From the NCBI GenBank assembly GCA_030038995.1, contig JASHQS010000155.1, forward strand, positions 1-35,320: a stretch of DNA of 35,320 nt, in the 5' to 3' direction. A program made the position numbers and the translations under genes. Under the pieces are notes generated by a model that saw nothing but the letters and a program-made list of their open reading frames with translations, searched no databases and was not told the origin of the DNA. Positions 7,904-15,432 of the stretch are shown piece by piece (position 1 is the stretch's first letter; the number at the start of each line of letters is the position of its first letter). This stretch comes from Xanthobacteraceae bacterium (lineage in GTDB: Bacteria; Pseudomonadota; Alphaproteobacteria; Rhizobiales; Xanthobacteraceae).

Positions 7904-8611
7904 TCAGAGCTGCGAGTCTGGACCGCCGCCGCCCGGACCGTTCGGGCCGAACCGGTGATGTCCCGGCCCAAAATCGCCGTCGCGGCGGAACCAGTGGCCG
8001 CCCGGACGGCCGCCGCCACGCTCGTTGAAGGCGAAGCGGCGGAAGTGCGGCCGCAACATGTGCGCCAGCCGGGAGAACCGCGCCTTCTGCGCATCGGTCA
8101 AGCTCTGATAGAGCGGCGCGCCGGTATCGGCGACCTTCTTGAGCGTGGCGCCGGCCTTGGACAGGGCATCGGCGCGACGCCCCAGCCGGTCGAACGGGTT
8201 CGCCGGGGTTGGAGTTGGCGCTGCGGCTGGGGCTGCGGCTTGGCCTTGCTGCGGCGCCGCCTGCCCCTGTTGCGGTTGTGCATTTTCGCGCTGCTGCATT
8301 GCGGCCTGCCGGGCCTGCAGGCGCGCGATGCGTAGCTGCGCCGCCGCGCGCAGCGCCTGCTCGAACGGCGGCCAGTTCTTGGCCTGATCGGGCGTCAATT
8401 CGAGCCCGGCCTTGAGCGCGGCAATGCGCGCATCGGTGAACGCCGCCATATCCTCGGCACTCGGCCGGTGCCACCGTGCGGCGCGCGGGCCCCAAGGCGG
8501 ACCCCAAGAATGGCCGTAGCCGTCGTGCTCGTCGAACCGGTGCTGCGCATACACGATCGAAGAGCCGGCGATGGCAAGGACCGCCGTCGCGGCAATAACG
8601 GTCTTGAGCAT
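7904..8611 (-). CDS. Exported LTXXQ-motif (Spy/CpxP-like) protein
   Basis: The start at 8611 is chosen because GGAGGAG sits directly before it; an in-frame ATG at 8623 is itself part of that ribosome site. The 235-residue product begins with a clear signal peptide, MLKTVIAATAVLAIAGSSIVYA, cut before QHRF. The mature N-terminus is His/Trp/Gly-rich. Two LTXXQ motifs occur, LTPDQAKNW (72-80) and LTDAQKARF (171-179), separated by a Gln/Ala/Pro linker with two PQQGQAA copies (113-135). The C-terminus from 198 is Gly/Arg/His-rich. Spy and CpxP relatives act as periplasmic chaperones or stress and metal sensors; here the His-rich ends suggest possible metal contact, which is inference. It stands alone between repeat blocks. 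Confidence 0.78.
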   Translation of the reverse strand: MLKTVIAATAVLAIAGSSIVYAQHRFDEHDGYGHSWGPPWGPRAARWHRPSAEDMAAFTDARIAALKAGLELTPDQAKNWPPFEQALRAAAQLRIARLQARQAAMQQRENAQPQQGQAAPQQGQAAAPAAAPTPTPANPFDRLGRRADALSKAGATLKKVADTGAPLYQSLTDAQKARFSRLAHMLRPHFRRFAFNERGGGRPGGHWFRRDGDFGPGHHRFGPNGPGGGGPDSQL

Positions 8612-8930
8612 GTGCTCCTCCACGGTGTCTTGTTGCCGGAACTAAAGGCGCCGCGCCGGCGCAACTCAAGTTAAAGTTTGGTCACGTGCGCGCCTTGCGG
8701 ATTATGCGGAATTCGGATGATTGATTCCTCGTCATTCCGGATCGCCGCGAAAGCGGCGAGTCCGGAATCCATAAGCCCTGCGCTGGGGTTATGGATTCCG
8801 GGTTCCTCGCTTCGCTCGGCCCCGGAATGACGAACTATACCCGGATTGCGCATTACAGTTTTGTAATCTTCGACACAGACTCAAAGATTAACGGTTTTCG
8901 GTCGTTCCGCCGCCGCGGCGCCGCCGCGCG
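8612..8930. other. 319-bp gene-free interval with one palindromic element
   Basis: The interval lies between the start of the Spy-like gene and the end of aapP, both on the minus strand. Apart from the palindrome at 8730-8832 and a CCGGATTGCGC segment near 8842-8852 that matches one of the small hairpins at 23098-23122, nothing coding is seen. A GC-rich stretch, CCGCCGCGGCGCCGCCGCG near 8909-8927, could form a hairpin after aapP but has no clear T-tract. Confidence 0.65.
8730..8832. repeat. Nested palindromic intergenic element, 103 bp
   Basis: CGTCATTCCGG at 8730-8740 is matched by CCGGAATGACG at 8822-8832. An inner pair, CCGGAATCCATAA (8762-8774) and TTATGGATTCCGG (8789-8801), forms a second stem. 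Such CGTCATTCCGG-bounded elements are frequent non-coding repeats in Bradyrhizobium-like genomes. It lies upstream of the Spy-like gene. Confidence 0.8.
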
Positions 8931-9710
8931 TTAACGCAGCACCTGCTGCAGGAACAAACGGGTACGTTCGTGCTGCGGCGCTGCAAAAAATTGCTTCGGC
9001 GCGTTGACTTCGACGATCTGTCCGTCGTCCATGAAGATTACCCGGTCGGCGACCTGGCGGGCAAAGCCCATTTCGTGGGAGACCACCAGCATGGTGATGC
9101 CGTCGGCGGCGAGCTCGACCATGGTGTCGAGGACCTCCTTGACCATTTCCGGATCGAGCGCCGAGGTCGGCTCGTCGAACAGCATGATGTTGGGGCTCAT
9201 GCACAATGCGCGCGCGATCGCCACGCGCTGCTGCTGGCCGCCCGACAGGCGCGCCGGATATTTGTGCGCCTGCTCGGGAATCTTCACCCGCGCCAGAAAG
9301 CGCATCGCCAGCTCCTCGGCTTGCTTTTTCGCCATGCGGCGCACCCAGATCGGCGCCAAGGTGCAGTTTTCCAGAACCGTCAGGTGCGGGAACAGATTGA
9401 ATTGCTGGAACACCATGCCGACGTTGCGGCGCACGGCGAGGATTGTCTTGGGATCAGCGGTCAGCTCGACGCCGTCGACCACGACGCTGCCGCGCTGCCA
9501 GTCTTCGAGGCGGTTGACGCAGCGCAACAGCGTCGACTTGCCGCCGCCGGACGGGCCGCAAATGACGATGCGCTCGCCGCGGCCGACCGCAAGGTTGATG
9601 TCGCGCAGCACGTGAAACTCGCCGTACCACTTGTGCAGGCCGGTCATCGCCACGGCCGCGCCGGCGCGGGCCGGTTTTGCCGCAGCCGGATCCGGCTTTT
9701 GCCTCGCCAT
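8931..9710 (-). CDS. aapP: General L-amino acid ABC transporter, ATP-binding subunit
   Basis: The 259-residue protein is an ABC ATPase of the polar amino-acid uptake family. Walker A is GPSGGGKST (52-60), the Q-loop lies in [15 protein letters not shown], the signature is LSGGQQQR (155-162), and Walker B with catalytic Glu is [11 protein letters not shown] (D179, E180); the switch His is in VVSHEMGFA. The first 20 or so residues are an Ala/Pro-rich extension. It is the last gene of the minus-strand aapJQMP operon, 12 bp after aapM, with its AAAGGA ribosome site overlapping the aapM stop. It should power import of many L-amino acids through AapQ/AapM. Confidence 0.93.
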   Translation of the reverse strand: MARQKPDPAAAKPARAGAAVAMTGLHKWYGEFHVLRDINLAVGRGERIVICGPSGGGKSTLLRCVNRLEDWQRGSVVVDGVELTADPKTILAVRRNVGMVFQQFNLFPHLTVLENCTLAPIWVRRMAKKQAEELAMRFLARVKIPEQAHKYPARLSGGQQQRVAIARALCMSPNIMLFDEPTSALDPEMVKEVLDTMVELAADGITMLVVSHEMGFARQVADRVIFMDDGQIVEVNAPKQFFAAPQHERTRLFLQQVLR

Positions 9711-9722
9711 GCCCAGATCCTT

Positions 9723-10877
9723 TCAGCGCCGGCCGCCGCGCGACAATCGCGCCTCGACGCCGCGCGCGTAACGCGACATGCCGTAGCAGAAAATAAAGTA
9801 GAACAATGCGGCGAAGGCATAGCCGGTGCCGGCGGTCACCGGCGTCGCCCATTTCGGATCGCCGCGCGCCGCCTCGATGGTGCGCAGCAAATCGAAAATG
9901 CCGACGACGAAGACCAGCGTTGTGTCCTTGAACAGGCCGATGAAGGTGTTGACGATATTCGGCAGCGTCACTTGCAGCGCTTGCGGCAGGATGACGAGCC
10001 CCATCATGCGCCAATAGGTCAACGCCAGCGCGCGGGCCGCCTCGTATTGGCCGCGCGGCACCCCGGCGAGGCCGCCGCGCACGACCTCCGCCATATAGGC
10101 CGAGGCGAACAGGGCGACGCCGATCAGCGCCCGCAAAAGCTTGTCGGGCTCGAGCCGCTGCGGCACGAACAGCGGCAGCATCACGCTCGCCATGAACAGC
10201 ACCGTGATCAGCGGCACGCCGCGGACGAACTCGATAAAGCCGATGGCCAACCAGCGCACGACCGGAAGCTCGGAGCGCCGGCCGAGCGCCAGCAGGATGC
10301 CGATCGGCAACGAGGCGACGATGCCGACCGCCGCCACCACGATCGTCACCAGCACGCCGCCCCACAGATTGGTCGGCACCGCGGCAAGGCCGATCGCCGG
10401 CAAGCCGTAGAGCAACACGAACGACAGCACCGGCAGGACGATAAAGAAATAGACCGCGCCGAGGTCGCGGCGCGGCGCCGAGATCGAGCCGAGCCAGGCG
10501 ATGCCGAGCGCCAAGGCGGCAAAGAACACGTCGACCCGCCAGCGTTCGGCGATCGGATAGAAGCCGTAGAGGAAATACGAGAGCCACACGCGCACAAAGG
10601 CCCAGCAAGCGCCCGGTTCCGGGTGTGCGGGCGAGGCAAGGCAGACCTCGCGATTGGGTCCCGACCACACCGCGTCGATGAAGAGGAAACGTATAAGCGG
10701 CGGCACGGCCCACGCGATCAACGCCACGCAGGCGAGCGTGAGGATCGCGTTGCCCGGCGTCGCGAACAGATTTACGCGGAGCCAGCCGATAAAGCCGGAA
10801 CCGGCGGCCGGCGGCGGCAGCTTTGCGGCCGGCGCCGTGCGCACGTAAAGAACAGGCGTATCGGCGATCGCGGCCAT
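9723..10877 (-). CDS. aapM: General L-amino acid ABC transporter, permease AapM
   Basis: The product has 384 residues from the ATG at 10877, two bases after the aapQ stop (TGA-CC-ATG). It is a HisMQ-type inner-membrane permease with about eight hydrophobic segments. The long N-terminal part with a periplasmic loop (FIDAVWSGPNREVCLASPAHP) is typical of AapM. The conserved transport region holds FIEFVRGVPLITVLF and the EAA-type loop EAARALALTYWRMMGLVILPQ, which contacts the ATPase. The frame stays open far upstream of 10877, but that part is antisense-like sequence within aapQ. It pairs with AapQ to form the membrane channel. Confidence 0.92.
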   Translation of the reverse strand: MAAIADTPVLYVRTAPAAKLPPPAAGSGFIGWLRVNLFATPGNAILTLACVALIAWAVPPLIRFLFIDAVWSGPNREVCLASPAHPEPGACWAFVRVWLSYFLYGFYPIAERWRVDVFFAALALGIAWLGSISAPRRDLGAVYFFIVLPVLSFVLLYGLPAIGLAAVPTNLWGGVLVTIVVAAVGIVASLPIGILLALGRRSELPVVRWLAIGFIEFVRGVPLITVLFMASVMLPLFVPQRLEPDKLLRALIGVALFASAYMAEVVRGGLAGVPRGQYEAARALALTYWRMMGLVILPQALQVTLPNIVNTFIGLFKDTTLVFVVGIFDLLRTIEAARGDPKWATPVTAGTGYAFAALFYFIFCYGMSRYARGVEARLSRGGRR

Positions 10878-10879
10878 GG

Positions 10880-12016
10880 TCAGCGCTCCACGATGGCGGT
10901 CATCCGCGCGTAAAGATTCATCAACAGCGACGTAACCAGACTGATCGTGAGGTAGACCGCCATCGTAATGGCGATCACCTCGACGGCCTGGCCGGTGATG
11001 TTGAGCACCGAACCGGCAAAGACCTGCACCAGGTCCGGATAGCCGATGGCGACGGCGAGCGAGGAGTTTTTGGTGAGATTGAGATATTGGCTGGTCAACG
11101 GCGGCACGATCACGCGCATGGCCTGCGGCACCACGATGAGCCGCAGCGTCGCGCCGGAGCGAAGGCCGAGCGCCTGCGCCGCCTCGGTCTGGCCCGGCGC
11201 CACCGCCAGAATGCCGGCGCGCACCACCTCGGCAATGAACGCTGCGGTATAGACGGACAGCGCCAGCACGAGCGCGGCGAATTCGGGGAGGATTTCCAGC
11301 CCGCCGATGACGTTGAAGCGGCTCATCTGCGGCCATTCGAACGCGACCGGAAAGCCGGCAAGCGCGAAGCCGGCAAGCGGAAGGCCGACGATCAACGCCG
11401 CCATCCACCAGCCGACCGGGATCGGCGCGGCGGTGCGCTCGCGGCGGCGGCGCGCCCATACATGGAGCACGATCGCTGCGAGAATGCCGACGAACAGCGC
11501 CGCACCGACCGCGCCAAAGCCTGGCGCAAACACCGGCCGCGGCAAGAACAAGCCGCGATTGTTGAGAAAGCCGCCCAGCGGCAGCACGATGCTGTCGCGC
11601 AATTCCGGCAGCGATTTCAGCACCGCGTTGTACCAGAACAGAAGTTGCAGGAGGAGCGGGACGTTGCGGATCAATTCGACATAACCGCCGGCGAGCCGCG
11701 CCACGAGCCAGTTGCGCGACAGCCGGGCAACGCCGATGGTGAAGCCCAACAGCGTCGCCAGCACGACGCCGAGCGCGGCGACCAGCAGCGTATTGAGCAA
11801 CCCGACCCAGAACGCGCGGCCGAAGGTCGAAATGCCCGCCGAATACGGAATGAGCGTTTGGCTGATGTCGAATCCGGCCGAATTGTTCCAGAAGCCGAAG
11901 CCCGAGGAGATATGGGCGCGCGCCAGATTGTCCGCGGCGTTGATGAAGGCGCCGTAGATGAGGCCGCCGACGATGACGGCCAAAAGCGCCTGCAGCGCGA
12001 TGCGCCCGGCGCGCAC
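10880..12016 (-). CDS. aapQ: General L-amino acid ABC transporter, permease AapQ
   Basis: This HisMQ-type permease has about 378 residues, with the conserved GGYVELIRNVPLLLQLLFWYN region and the EAA loop EAAQALGLRSGATLRLIVVPQAMR near the C-terminus, followed by NLTKNSSLAVAIGYPDL. The start is uncertain. No ATG fits near the junction with aapJ: a GTG lies at 12016, 12 bases after the aapJ stop, and a CTG at 12031 would overlap that stop as CTGA. I chose GTG. The frame remains open to 12175, but there it only mirrors aapJ. Spacing implies translational coupling with aapJ. Confidence 0.88.
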   Translation of the reverse strand: MRAGRIALQALLAVIVGGLIYGAFINAADNLARAHISSGFGFWNNSAGFDISQTLIPYSAGISTFGRAFWVGLLNTLLVAALGVVLATLLGFTIGVARLSRNWLVARLAGGYVELIRNVPLLLQLLFWYNAVLKSLPELRDSIVLPLGGFLNNRGLFLPRPVFAPGFGAVGAALFVGILAAIVLHVWARRRRERTAAPIPVGWWMAALIVGLPLAGFALAGFPVAFEWPQMSRFNVIGGLEILPEFAALVLALSVYTAAFIAEVVRAGILAVAPGQTEAAQALGLRSGATLRLIVVPQAMRVIVPPLTSQYLNLTKNSSLAVAIGYPDLVQVFAGSVLNITGQAVEVIAITMAVYLTISLVTSLLMNLYARMTAIVER

Positions 12017-12027
12017 CGGCTTGCCGC

Positions 12028-13044
12028 TCAGCGGATCGGCAGCCCGTACTGCAGGCCGCCCTTGGTCCACAGCGCGTTGAGCCCGCGCGCGATCTTCAGC
12101 GGCGAGCCCTCCCCGACATTGCGGTCGAAACTCTCGCCGTAATTGCCGATATATTTGATGATGCGGTAGGCCCAATCGTTGGTCAGTCCGAGCGACTGGC
12201 CGAACTGGCCCTCGACGCCGAGCAGCCGCCGGATTTCCGGATTGGCCGATTTCAGCTCGTCGTCGACGTTGCTCTTGGTGACGCCGAGCTCCTCGGCGTC
12301 GAGCATGGCGTAATGGGTCCAGCGCACGAGGTCTTCCCAGCTATCGTCGCCCTGGCGCACCGCCGGGGCGAGCGGCTCTTTCGAGATGATTTCCGGCAGC
12401 ACGATGTTGTCGTTCGGGTTGGTGAGCCGCAGCCGCTCGCCGTGGAGGCCGGAGGAGTCGGTGGTGTAGGAGTCGCAGCGCCCGGAATCGTAGGCTTTGA
12501 TCGCCTCGTCGGCGGTGGCGAAGGTCACGGTCTTGAGCGCCATGTGATGGGAGCGGAAGTAGTCGGCGAGGTTAAGCTCGGTGGTCGTGCCCTGCTGCAC
12601 GCAGACCGAGGCACCGTTCAATTCGAGCGCCGAACTGACCTTGAGCGACTTGTGCACCATGAAGCCCTGGCCGTCGAAAAACGTCACCGCGGCGAAATCG
12701 AGCCCCAGCGTGGTGTCGCGCGACATCGTCCAGGTGGTATTGCGGGACAGCACGTCGACCTCGCCCGATTGCAGCGCGGTGAAACGGTTGGCCGGGGTCA
12801 GCGGCACGAACTTGACCTTGCTCGGGTCGTTGAAGATCGCCGCGGCGATGGCGCGGCAAAAATCGACGTCGAACCCGGTCCAGTGGCCCTGCGGATCCGG
12901 CAGACCGAAGCCGGCCAACGTGCCGTTGGCGCCGCAGATCAGTTGGCCGCGCTGCTTGACGGTCTGCAGCGTTTGCGCCCATGCAGTCTGCGCAAAAAAC
13001 GCAAGCAGCATGGCAATCGACAGTGCCGTGGCTATACGTTTCAT
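12028..13044 (-). CDS. aapJ: General L-amino acid ABC transporter, periplasmic binding protein
   Basis: The 338-residue protein starts at the ATG at 13044 with AAAGG upstream. MKRIATALSIAMLLAFFAQTAWA is a signal peptide, cut before QTLQTVKQRG. The mature part is a type-3 extracellular solute-binding protein: GQLICGANGTLAGFGLPD, GFDVDFCRAIAAAIF and the hinge region SGEVDVLSRNTTWT are typical of AapJ/BztA proteins that bind many L-amino acids. It opens the minus-strand aapJQMP operon and is divergent from the metC-like gene, with 142 bp between their starts. Confidence 0.93.
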   Translation of the reverse strand: MKRIATALSIAMLLAFFAQTAWAQTLQTVKQRGQLICGANGTLAGFGLPDPQGHWTGFDVDFCRAIAAAIFNDPSKVKFVPLTPANRFTALQSGEVDVLSRNTTWTMSRDTTLGLDFAAVTFFDGQGFMVHKSLKVSSALELNGASVCVQQGTTTELNLADYFRSHHMALKTVTFATADEAIKAYDSGRCDSYTTDSSGLHGERLRLTNPNDNIVLPEIISKEPLAPAVRQGDDSWEDLVRWTHYAMLDAEELGVTKSNVDDELKSANPEIRRLLGVEGQFGQSLGLTNDWAYRIIKYIGNYGESFDRNVGEGSPLKIARGLNALWTKGGLQYGLPIR

Positions 13045-13074
13045 GACCGCACCTTTCAGGACAAGCCGCGCGTC

Positions 13075-13103
13075 ATCTGAGAACGGCGGCACCACAAGGT
13101 CAA
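13075..13103 (-). promoter_or_regulatory. Possible sigma70-type promoter for the aap operon
   Basis: Reading the minus strand, TTGACC (13103-13098) is followed after 17 bases by TCAGAT (13080-13075), about 30 bp before the aapJ start codon. The -35 box is good and the -10 box matches the consensus at only three of six positions, so this is a guess from position and spacing. Confidence 0.3.
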
Positions 13104-13186
13104 GGGGTTGACGGCGGCACGCGATCTCGGAGGTAATGCAATCGAGCGGCCGCAAAACGCCGCGCCGTTGACGGACGAGGGCCGGC

Positions 13187-14389
13187 ATGAACGACAGCAG
13201 CGAGAAAAAATCCCGGCCGCGGCGCCGGCCGGATACGAGCCTGGTCACGGCCGGGCGCGACCCGCGGTCGTATCACGGCTTCGTCAATCCGCCGGTTTAT
13301 CACGCCTCGACCGTGCTCTATCCGAGCGCCGAGGATTATCTCGCGCACCGCGCCCGCTATCAGTACGGCCGGCGCGGCACGCCGACCACCGAAGCCCTCG
13401 AGACCGCGCTCGCCGAACTGGAAGGGCCGCAATGCGCCGGCGTGGCGCTGTTGCCCTCGGGGCTTGCGGCGATCTCGACCGCGCTCATCGCGGTGCTGCA
13501 CGCCGGCGACCATTTGCTGGTGACCGACAGCGCCTATGGCCCGACGCGGCATTTCTGCGAGAAGATTCTCGCGCGGCTCGGCGTCACCACGACCTATTAC
13601 GATCCACTCGCCGGCGCGTCCATTGCCGAGCAAGTTCGCGACAATACCCGCGCGGTTTATCTGGAAGCTCCCGGCTCGCTCAGCTTCGAGATGCAGGACG
13701 TGCCCGCCATCGCCGGCGCGGCGCACAAAAAGGGCGCGCTCGTGCTGATGGACAACACCTGGGCGACGCCGCTCTATTTCCGTCCGCTCGACCACGGCGT
13801 CGATCTCGCGATCCAGGCCGGCACCAAATATATCGGCGGCCATTCCGACGTCATGCTCGGCACCGTGTCGGCGAACGCCGCCACCGCGACGGCGTTGAAA
13901 AACACCGTGCGCTTCACCGGATTGTGCGAAGGTCCCGACGACGTCTATCTCGGGCTGCGCGGCCTGCGCACGCTCGCGGTGCGGCTCGAACGCCATTATC
14001 GCTCGGGTCTCGCCGTGGCGCGCTGGCTCGAGCAACGCCCGGAAGTCTTGCGCCTGTTGCATCCGGCGTTGCCCGGCCATCCCGGCCACGCCATCTGGAA
14101 ACGCGATTTCACCGGCGCCAGCGGACTGTTCAGCATCGTGCTCAAGCCGGTGCCGCAGCAGGCGGTCTATGCGTTCCTCGACACGCTCGAACTGTTCGGC
14201 ATCGGCGCCTCGTGGGGCGGCTACGAGAGCCTGGCGATCCCGTTCGACTGCGCGCCGCTGCGCACCGCGACGCGCTGGCAACCTGGCGGGCCCACCGTGC
14301 GCTTTCACATCGGGCTCGAGGCGGTCGAAGATTTGCTCGCCGATCTCGAGCGCGGCTTTGCCGCAATGGCGGCGGCGGCGCATGCGTGA
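13187..14389 (+). CDS. metC: Cystathionine beta-lyase-type PLP enzyme
   Basis: The 400-residue Cys/Met-metabolism PLP enzyme begins at the ATG at 13187 with GAGGG upstream. The fold markers are VNPPVYHASTVLYPS, RYQYGRRGTPTTEALE, the cofactor-stacking Tyr in DSAYGPTRHFCEK, DNTWATP with the PLP-binding Asp189, and the Schiff-base lysine K214 in AGTKYIGGHSDVMLG. YQYGRRGTPTT and the late GIGASWGGYESL segment resemble MetC more than MetB or MetZ. It should cleave cystathionine to homocysteine, pyruvate and ammonia, though broader cysteine desulfhydrase activity is possible. It is convergent with the PAP2 gene, 33 bp apart. Confidence 0.88.
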   Translation: MNDSSEKKSRPRRRPDTSLVTAGRDPRSYHGFVNPPVYHASTVLYPSAEDYLAHRARYQYGRRGTPTTEALETALAELEGPQCAGVALLPSGLAAISTALIAVLHAGDHLLVTDSAYGPTRHFCEKILARLGVTTTYYDPLAGASIAEQVRDNTRAVYLEAPGSLSFEMQDVPAIAGAAHKKGALVLMDNTWATPLYFRPLDHGVDLAIQAGTKYIGGHSDVMLGTVSANAATATALKNTVRFTGLCEGPDDVYLGLRGLRTLAVRLERHYRSGLAVARWLEQRPEVLRLLHPALPGHPGHAIWKRDFTGASGLFSIVLKPVPQQAVYAFLDTLELFGIGASWGGYESLAIPFDCAPLRTATRWQPGGPTVRFHIGLEAVEDLLADLERGFAAMAAAAHA

Positions 14390-14422
14390 AGGATGGCGGC
14401 CCTCAACGCATCCGCCAAAGTC

Positions 14423-15265
14423 TTATGAGCCGAACGCGCGCCGCAACGCGGCGCCGATCCGCCGCAGCGAGGGGCCCGGAAAAGGCGAAAGATCGCGCGG
14501 CGAAAAGACCAGGCACCGCGCCGCAAACCAGCGGCGAACCAGGGCCGCAAACAGCGCGCCGACCAGGGCGCCGGCGAACACGTCGCTCGGATGATGCGAC
14601 ATCAGCACGATGCGGCTGAACATGATGGTCAGCACGTAGAGCCACATGATCCAGCGCGTGCGCGGGAACAGCGCGCCGATCGCGACCGCGACCGAGGCGG
14701 CCGTCGTGCCGTGGCCGGACGGCAGGCTCGCGTAATTCGAGTCCAAGCTGAAGCCGATGAAGGTGAAGGGATGGCCCGCCGGTTCCACGTAGGGCCGCGC
14801 GCGCCCCAGCACGTGTTTGAAGAACGTGGTGACGAGGCCGGGCACGCCGATCGCGAGGAAGAAAAAGCCGCAGCGCGCGGCGAGCGCGGCGAGCACGCCC
14901 CGGGTGAACCGCGGCAGGGCCGGCGAAGCCAGCGCCGCCAGCAACAGAACGATGACGCCGGATGGAACGAGATACCAGCCGGAAAGGCCGGCATTGGTTA
15001 TCTGCTCGAAGGCGTCGACCACGCCGCGCGGCAGATGGCGCGCCCATTCGACAGCCGGGGCATCGAGCAGAAACATCGCGGCGACGACCGCGCCCAGCAT
15101 GATGACGATGCCGGCGACGGCGCCTTTCGGGAACGGCGGAACTGGCGCGCGCGAAGGCCGCGCCAGCGCAACGCACCACTGCGCCAGATTGACCGGCACG
15201 TCGCGGCCGGAAAGCGAAGCCGGCCGCGACGGTAGCGGCGGCGGCGCATCATCCAGCGGCTTCAT
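14423..15265 (-). CDS. PAP2-family membrane phosphatase
   Basis: The product has 280 residues from the ATG at 15265; TTG at 15289 or GTG at 15274 in the same frame are alternatives. The three phosphatase motifs are complete: KHVLGRARP (150-158), PSGH (182-185) and SRIVLMSHHPSD (217-228) with the nucleophile-activating His and Asp. Five or six membrane segments surround them. Family members remove phosphate from undecaprenyl pyrophosphate, phosphatidylglycerol phosphate or lipid A; the substrate here is not decided. It lies 167 bp downstream of the PBP1C gene on the same strand, so a role in undecaprenyl-phosphate recycling is a reasonable inference. Confidence 0.85.
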   Translation of the reverse strand: MKPLDDAPPPLPSRPASLSGRDVPVNLAQWCVALARPSRAPVPPFPKGAVAGIVIMLGAVVAAMFLLDAPAVEWARHLPRGVVDAFEQITNAGLSGWYLVPSGVIVLLLAALASPALPRFTRGVLAALAARCGFFFLAIGVPGLVTTFFKHVLGRARPYVEPAGHPFTFIGFSLDSNYASLPSGHGTTAASVAVAIGALFPRTRWIMWLYVLTIMFSRIVLMSHHPSDVFAGALVGALFAALVRRWFAARCLVFSPRDLSPFPGPSLRRIGAALRRAFGS

Positions 15266-15432
15266 CGTGTCCACCCGAGTGCCGCTCAACGGCCGGACGG
15301 CCGCGGCGATCGCTGCGCCGCTTCGCTCGCGGCGACGGCTGGAATTTGTCCGCGGTCAAGCATGCAGGCGGACAATAGTGAAAACGACGATGCCGGGAAA
15401 GCGTCGCCCGGCGCGGCGGCATTGCGACACGC

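Noticed and set aside
8909-8927. GC-rich palindromic stretch after aapP as a terminator
   Set aside because: It is low-complexity CCG/GCC sequence without a T-tract, so it is not distinguishable from base composition.
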